Source of the DNA: Enterocloster bolteae
Lineage (GTDB): Bacteria; Bacillota; Clostridia; Lachnospirales; Lachnospiraceae
Assembly (NCBI GenBank): GCA_021772025.1
Contig: JAETNT010000020.1
Location: 1-64,000, forward strand
DNA: 64,000 nucleotides
Direction of reading: 5' to 3'
The notes below the pieces were generated by a model. It was not told the DNA's origin. It did not search any database and saw only the letters and a program-made list of their open reading frames with translations. A program made the translations under genes and the position numbers. Positions 59,740-64,000 of the stretch are shown here, in pieces (position 1 is the first letter of the stretch; every line of letters starts with the position of its first letter).

Positions 59740-61563
59740 TTGAAACAGCAGCAGTACAGAGGGTTCGGTTTTGTGCTAATTATTGTGTTGATTGTGCTGA
59801 TGATCACCACATTAACCGGCCGCAATAATGACGCCCTCAGTGAGCAGGAATATTATCAGGCCCTGGATGCCGGGAATTATGAGGCAGTCTGGGTAAGGCA
59901 GAACGAGGCAGCACCGACGGGAAAGGTAGAGCTTCAGTATCCTGGAGGAGGTACCAGCTCTGTCTATGTATCCGATGTAGTAGAGGCGCAGAACCAGCTA
60001 AAACAAAGAGGAATCGACTACGTTCTTTTTGATGTCCCTCAGGAAAATTATATTCTTTCTATTTTCCTGCCTGTAATTTTGTCAGCCGTTGTCATTATGA
60101 TAATCTTCAACATTATGAATATGCGGGCCGCCTCCAGCGGAAGCAATGCTAAGATGATGAACTTTGGTAAAAGCCGTGCTCGGATGACCAGGGATAATAA
60201 AGTGAACTTTGAGATGGTAGCCGGCCTGGAGGAAGAAAAAGAGGAACTGGAAGAAGTGGTGGATTTTCTTAAAAACCCCCGCAAGTATACGGCTTTGGGA
60301 GCCAGGATTCCGAAAGGGCTGCTTTTGGAAGGCCCGCCAGGCACCGGAAAAACCCTGCTGGCTAAGGCAGTTGCAGGAGAAGCAGGTGTCCCCTTTTTCT
60401 CTATTTCCGGCTCTGATTTTGTGGAGATGTTCGTAGGTGTAGGTGCGTCCCGAGTTCGGGATTTGTTTGAAAATGCAAAGAAGAATTCTCCCTGCATTGT
60501 ATTTATTGACGAGATCGATGCGGTTGCCCGGCGGAGAGGCACCGGTATGGGAGGCGGCCATGATGAGAGAGAGCAGACTCTAAACCAGATGCTGGTGGAG
60601 ATGGACGGCTTCGGTGTCAATGAGGGAATTATTGTTATGGCGGCAACAAACCGTGTGGATATTTTAGATCCTGCTATTCTTCGCCCCGGACGCTTTGATC
60701 GCAAGGTAGTGGTGGGACGTCCGGACGTAAAAGGAAGAGAGGATATCTTAAAGGTCCATTCTAAAGATAAGCCTTTGGCAGATGATGTGGATCTCCGTCG
60801 GGTATCTCAGACCACGTCCGGGTTTACCGGAGCGGATTTGGAGAACCTGATGAATGAGGCTGCTATTCTGGCGGCCAGAGATAACAGAAATTTTATCCGC
60901 CAGTCGGATATTGACAAAGCCTTTATTAAAATCGGAATCGGGGCTGAGAAAAAAAGCAAGGTGGTTTCGGAAAAGGATAAGAGGATTACCGCCTACCATG
61001 AGACTGGCCATGCTGTTTTGTTCCATGTCCTTCCTGAGGTGGGGCCGGTTCATACCGTGTCCATTATTCCTACAGGAAATGGAGCAGGGGGGTATACCAT
61101 GCCTTTACCGGAGAGAGACGACCTTTATATGACGCGGAGACGGATGCTGGAAAATATTATGGTTTCTTTGGGCGGCCGCATTGCCGAGGAACTAGTATTT
61201 GACGATATTACTGCAGGAGCTTCCCAGGATATTAAGCAGGCGACCGCTATTGCCAGAGCCATGGTGACTCAGTATGGTATGTCTGAGAAAGTAGGCATGA
61301 TAAACTATGGAAGTGATCAGGATGAAGTATTTATTGGCCGTGATTTGGCTCATACCAAGAGTTATGGAGAATCCGTTGCCACGGTAATTGACAGTGAGGT
61401 AAAGCGGATTATTGACGAATGTTATGCCAAAGCGAAGGAAATAATCATGGCTCATGAAACATTCCTTCATACCTGCAGCAAGCTCCTGATTGAGAAAGAA
61501 AAGATTGGGCAGGAGGAATTTGAGGAATTATTCCAATCAATCGAAGGGGCAGTTGTTTTGTAG
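59740..61563 (+). CDS. ftsH: ATP-dependent zinc metalloprotease FtsH
   Basis: The 607-aa membrane protease has two membrane segments (near residues 8-25 and 108-128), an AAA+ domain with Walker A GPPGTGKT near 198 and the second region of homology [20 protein letters not shown], then the M41 protease with HETGH at 420-424. It degrades membrane and regulatory proteins. The start is TTG 59740 with AAGGAGG eight bases upstream. A real terminator follows at 61711. Confidence 0.96.
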   Translation: MKQQQYRGFGFVLIIVLIVLMITTLTGRNNDALSEQEYYQALDAGNYEAVWVRQNEAAPTGKVELQYPGGGTSSVYVSDVVEAQNQLKQRGIDYVLFDVPQENYILSIFLPVILSAVVIMIIFNIMNMRAASSGSNAKMMNFGKSRARMTRDNKVNFEMVAGLEEEKEELEEVVDFLKNPRKYTALGARIPKGLLLEGPPGTGKTLLAKAVAGEAGVPFFSISGSDFVEMFVGVGASRVRDLFENAKKNSPCIVFIDEIDAVARRRGTGMGGGHDEREQTLNQMLVEMDGFGVNEGIIVMAATNRVDILDPAILRPGRFDRKVVVGRPDVKGREDILKVHSKDKPLADDVDLRRVSQTTSGFTGADLENLMNEAAILAARDNRNFIRQSDIDKAFIKIGIGAEKKSKVVSEKDKRITAYHETGHAVLFHVLPEVGPVHTVSIIPTGNGAGGYTMPLPERDDLYMTRRRMLENIMVSLGGRIAEELVFDDITAGASQDIKQATAIARAMVTQYGMSEKVGMINYGSDQDEVFIGRDLAHTKSYGESVATVIDSEVKRIIDECYAKAKEIIMAHETFLHTCSKLLIEKEKIGQEEFEELFQSIEGAVVL

Positions 61564-61710
61564 TTGGAAAAAATGTATAAAAACTTTTTTGAAAAAGGTT
61601 GAAGTTTGTGCACACTTTTTCCGCAACCTATGCTATTATAATAGACGTAACCCCCCCAATACATTATATAGTTTTTGCTACACCCCATAAGAAACGAAAT
61701 ACCTTCTCCT

Positions 61711-61740
61711 AAAAAGGCCAGCCACCCCGCTGGCCTTTTT
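61711..61740 (+). terminator. Rho-independent terminator behind ftsH
   Basis: AAAAAGGCCAGC (61711-61722) pairs perfectly with GCTGGCCTTTTT (61729-61740) around a 6-nt loop. The 150 bases between the ftsH stop and this hairpin hold a TATAAT-like box near 61635 and a run of seven C, but no gene was found. Confidence 0.85.
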
Positions 61741-61782
61741 ACTGCCAAAAATCCAAGTATGAACAGAAATCTGTTTTTTCTG

Positions 61783-61811
61783 TTGTGAAAATGGGTAAAA
61801 TCATATAAAAT
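61783..61811 (+). promoter_or_regulatory. Promoter of the GH13 gene
   Basis: TTGTGA (61783-61788), 17 bases and TAAAAT (61806-61811). A short palindrome (ACAGA/TCTGT) ends just before the -35 and may be an operator. Confidence 0.55.
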
Positions 61812-61893
61812 GATACTAGGATTGAAATACCTTTTGCCTCAGTATTATAAATACAGTAAATAAGTAGAGACGCTTAGATTCGAGGGATTACCT

Positions 61894-64000
61894 ATGTATA
61901 TGAATTTTGACGATGTTAAAATAGACGGAACCAATTATCGAAGAGACAACCAGCCCCAAAGCGCCGCCACCGGTTACCCTAATATTTTGGTAAAAGAGGC
62001 GCTTTTTACCGCGGAAACCAGGGATTACCGATTGCCGGAGGAGCCGGAACCGGGAGACTGCGTAATGCTGCGGTTTCGTACTGGTAAAGATAATGCGAGT
62101 CATGTATTTATCGGCATCCACGGTACGGATATATTAAAGGAAATTCCCAAAGTGGAAAGTGATGAGCTGTTTGACTATTACAGCGGCAGCATTGAAGTGG
62201 GAAAGGACCAGATTCGGTACTATTTTCAGGTTATTTTTAACGGGGAGGTTTGCTATTACAACCGTTTAGGGGCAACCCTGGATAATCAGGAATGTTTTGG
62301 ATTCTGTATTACACCGGGATTCCATACGCCGGAATGGGCTAAAGGCGCTATTATGTATCAAATATATGTGGACAGGTTCTGCAATGGGGACAAAAGCAAC
62401 GATGTATTAGATAACGAGTATGTATACATCGGCCGTCCTGTGGAAAGGATAGAGGATTGGTATGCATATCCCAATACTATGGATGTTGGACGGTTTTACG
62501 GCGGAGATTTGCAGGGAGTTTTAGACAAGCTGAATTATATCCAGAGTCTGGGAGTGACAGCTATTTATTTTAATCCGCTGTTTGTTTCCCCGTCTAATCA
62601 CAAATATGATATCCAGGATTATGAGCATATTGATCCGCATTTTGGAAAGATTGTTAAAGACAACGGAAATCTTGTGGCGGAAGACGCTCAGGATAATCAA
62701 AGAGCGGAACGGTATGTGGTGCGGACCGCCTCCCGGGAGAACCTGGAAGCCAGCGATGCCCTGTTTTTAACGCTGGTCCAGGAAATGCACAGGAGGGGAA
62801 TGCGGGTTATCATCGACGGGGTGTTCAACCACTGCGGCTCCTTTAACAAATGGCTTGACAGAGAGCGGATTTATGAGCGGGAGGGAAGCTACGAGACAGG
62901 AGCTTATATATCCCAGGAAAGCCCATATCATTCCTTTTTCCGTTTCCATGAGAATGAGCCGGAGAAATGGCCTTATAATGGAAGCTACGACGGCTGGTGG
63001 GGACACGATACTCTGCCTAAACTAAATTACGAAGCTTCCCGGAAACTGGAGGATTATGTTTTAGAGATTGGAAGGAAATGGGTATCAGAGCCCTATTGTG
63101 TAGACGGCTGGAGGCTGGATGTGGCGGCGGACTTAGGACATGGCGGTGAGTATAACCATTGGTTTTGGCGGCAATTCCGTAAAACAGTAAAACAGGCCAA
63201 TCCGGATGCACTGATTTTAGCTGAGCATTATGGAGACCCTTCCGGATGGCTTCAGGGAGACCAGTGGGACTCCGTTATGAACTATGATGCTTTTATGGAG
63301 CCCCTTACCTGGTTTTTAACGGGTATGGAGAAACACAGCGATGAGTATAATGAGAGATTGTTAGGAGACGGCCACGTGTTTTTTTCCTCTATGATTTATC
63401 ATATGAGCCGGATGCAGACGAATTCCCTGCTGGTTGCTATGAACGAACTGTCCAACCATGACCATTCCCGTTTTCTTACCAGAACCAATCATATGGTAGG
63501 GAGAATTGGGGATCTGGGGCCGGAAGCCGCCTCGGAAGGAGTCAATTTGGGGGTGCTGAGGGAAGCGGTCATGGTACAGATGACCTGGCCGGGAGCGCCT
63601 ACCATCTATTATGGGGATGAGGCCGGATTGTGCGGTTTTACAGATCCGGACAGCCGGAGACCCTATCCGTGGGGAAGAGAAAATTTGGAGCTGATTGAAT
63701 ATCATCGTTATATGACCAGATTTCATAACCAAATCCCGGCATTAAAAAGAGGAGCTTTAAAACCTCTTTTGGCAGATCATCAAATTATTGCCTATGGCCG
63801 GATTGACGGGGAATGCTGCTGCGTGATAGTTTTGAATAATGATAATACAGAACGCATTATGGAGGTACCGGTTTGGCAGCTTGGAATCACCGAGACTACA
63901 GGCTTAGGACGGATTATGATGACTACAGAAGCGGGCTATAATGCAGGAACTCTTCCGGCGCAAGTAAGGGACGGAAAGCTGACGCTCCTTATGCCGCCTG
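61894..64000 (+). CDS. GH13 alpha-glycosidase (neopullulanase or cyclomaltodextrinase type), cut by window end
   Basis: At least 702 codons are open to the end of the window. The protein begins with a beta-rich module of about 140 residues like CBM34, followed by a GH13 barrel. Visible are IYVDRFCNGD, IDGVFNHCG, the nucleophile Asp in VDGWRLDVAAD, the acid Glu in LILAEHYGD and the Asp in ELSNHDHSR. The nucleotide-sugar-free layout and lack of a signal peptide point to intracellular maltodextrin breakdown. An insertion with many acidic residues is present in the barrel between the second and third strands. GAGGGA precedes ATG 61894. The last C-terminal residues are outside the window. Confidence 0.88.
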   Translation, partial: MYMNFDDVKIDGTNYRRDNQPQSAATGYPNILVKEALFTAETRDYRLPEEPEPGDCVMLRFRTGKDNASHVFIGIHGTDILKEIPKVESDELFDYYSGSIEVGKDQIRYYFQVIFNGEVCYYNRLGATLDNQECFGFCITPGFHTPEWAKGAIMYQIYVDRFCNGDKSNDVLDNEYVYIGRPVERIEDWYAYPNTMDVGRFYGGDLQGVLDKLNYIQSLGVTAIYFNPLFVSPSNHKYDIQDYEHIDPHFGKIVKDNGNLVAEDAQDNQRAERYVVRTASRENLEASDALFLTLVQEMHRRGMRVIIDGVFNHCGSFNKWLDRERIYEREGSYETGAYISQESPYHSFFRFHENEPEKWPYNGSYDGWWGHDTLPKLNYEASRKLEDYVLEIGRKWVSEPYCVDGWRLDVAADLGHGGEYNHWFWRQFRKTVKQANPDALILAEHYGDPSGWLQGDQWDSVMNYDAFMEPLTWFLTGMEKHSDEYNERLLGDGHVFFSSMIYHMSRMQTNSLLVAMNELSNHDHSRFLTRTNHMVGRIGDLGPEAASEGVNLGVLREAVMVQMTWPGAPTIYYGDEAGLCGFTDPDSRRPYPWGRENLELIEYHRYMTRFHNQIPALKRGALKPLLADHQIIAYGRIDGECCCVIVLNNDNTERIMEVPVWQLGITETTGLGRIMMTTEAGYNAGTLPAQVRDGKLTLLMPP

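Noticed and set aside
61564..61710. Possible small RNA between ftsH and its terminator (TATAAT near 61635)
   Set aside because: No -35 box with proper spacing and no internal structure was found; it may just be the 3' untranslated part of ftsH.
61467..61748. 93-aa minus-strand ORF over the ftsH end and terminator
   Set aside because: It runs through a perfect terminator and the coding end of ftsH and has no SD.
1..64000. CRISPR arrays, rRNA genes and intact insertion sequences
   Set aside because: No regular repeat-spacer pattern, no rRNA-like sequence and no transposase frame was found on reading both strands.

Overview
The window reads as a stretch of chromosome from a low-to-mid GC, endospore-forming, anaerobic Clostridia, most like Lachnospiraceae. 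The signs are the order hup-rqcP-yabP-yabQ-divIC-spoIIE-tilS-hpt-ftsH, a pyruvate formate-lyase operon, a two-cluster ferredoxin, consensus sigma-A promoters, Shine-Dalgarno (SD) driven genes, and several small protein families typical of gut Firmicutes. No rRNA, CRISPR array or intact insertion sequence was seen.

Layout. 1-5.1 kb: the tail of an unknown gene, tRNA-Lys(CTT), a 50-bp palindrome, glycerol-1-phosphate dehydrogenase, an apparently non-coding transcription unit with a perfect promoter and terminator (2237-2684), a decayed MFS transporter, and a secreted NlpC/P60 cell-wall hydrolase. 5.1-12.4 kb (minus strand): a two-component system, glycogen branching enzyme with a GH13 amylase and a DUF2508 protein, and an ArsR-type regulator. 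12.5-22.8 kb (plus strand): a complete Tad/Flp (type IVc) pilus locus with two prepilin peptidases, TadZ, TadA, TadB and TadC, a 59-residue Flp pilin missed by simple ORF calling, TadE/G-like proteins and an FHA protein. 22.8-29.5 kb: rhomboid protease, HIT protein, ECF sigma factor, murG, an anti-sigma-like protein, a secreted protein, a MerR regulator, a C26 peptidase and ferredoxin. 29.5-33.3 kb: a pyruvate formate-lyase operon in which the glycyl-radical domain is encoded as a separate 81-residue protein, with a second small related protein between it and the large chain. 33-41 kb: mecA, a Ser/Thr kinase fused to a degenerate ParA-like domain plus a second ParA-like gene, a GH18 hydrolase, a metallophosphoesterase lipoprotein and an amidase. 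41-46.4 kb: galacto-N-biose/lacto-N-biose phosphorylase, a nucleotidyltransferase and N-acetylhexosamine kinase around a divergent AraC regulator, a mucin or milk glycan module. 46.4-52.8 kb: DUF2156 protein, GNAT, F420 ligase-like protein, sirtuin, aldo/keto reductase, DUF951 and a metallophosphoesterase. 52.9-61.6 kb: rpsF-ssb-rpsR, mazG, and the conserved hup to ftsH block with sporulation genes. 61.9 kb to the end: a GH13 enzyme cut by the window edge.

Most unusual items: the genetically split pyruvate formate-lyase, the candidate ~400-nt structured RNA, the Tad locus with odd gene starts, and a perfect 19-bp terminator-like hairpin that holds the ribosome-binding site of yabP. Two genes (first prepilin peptidase, second ParA-like gene) have a strong SD and ATG one base out of frame with the conserved coding region, next to a homopolymer. 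This could be phase variation, decay or assembly error.
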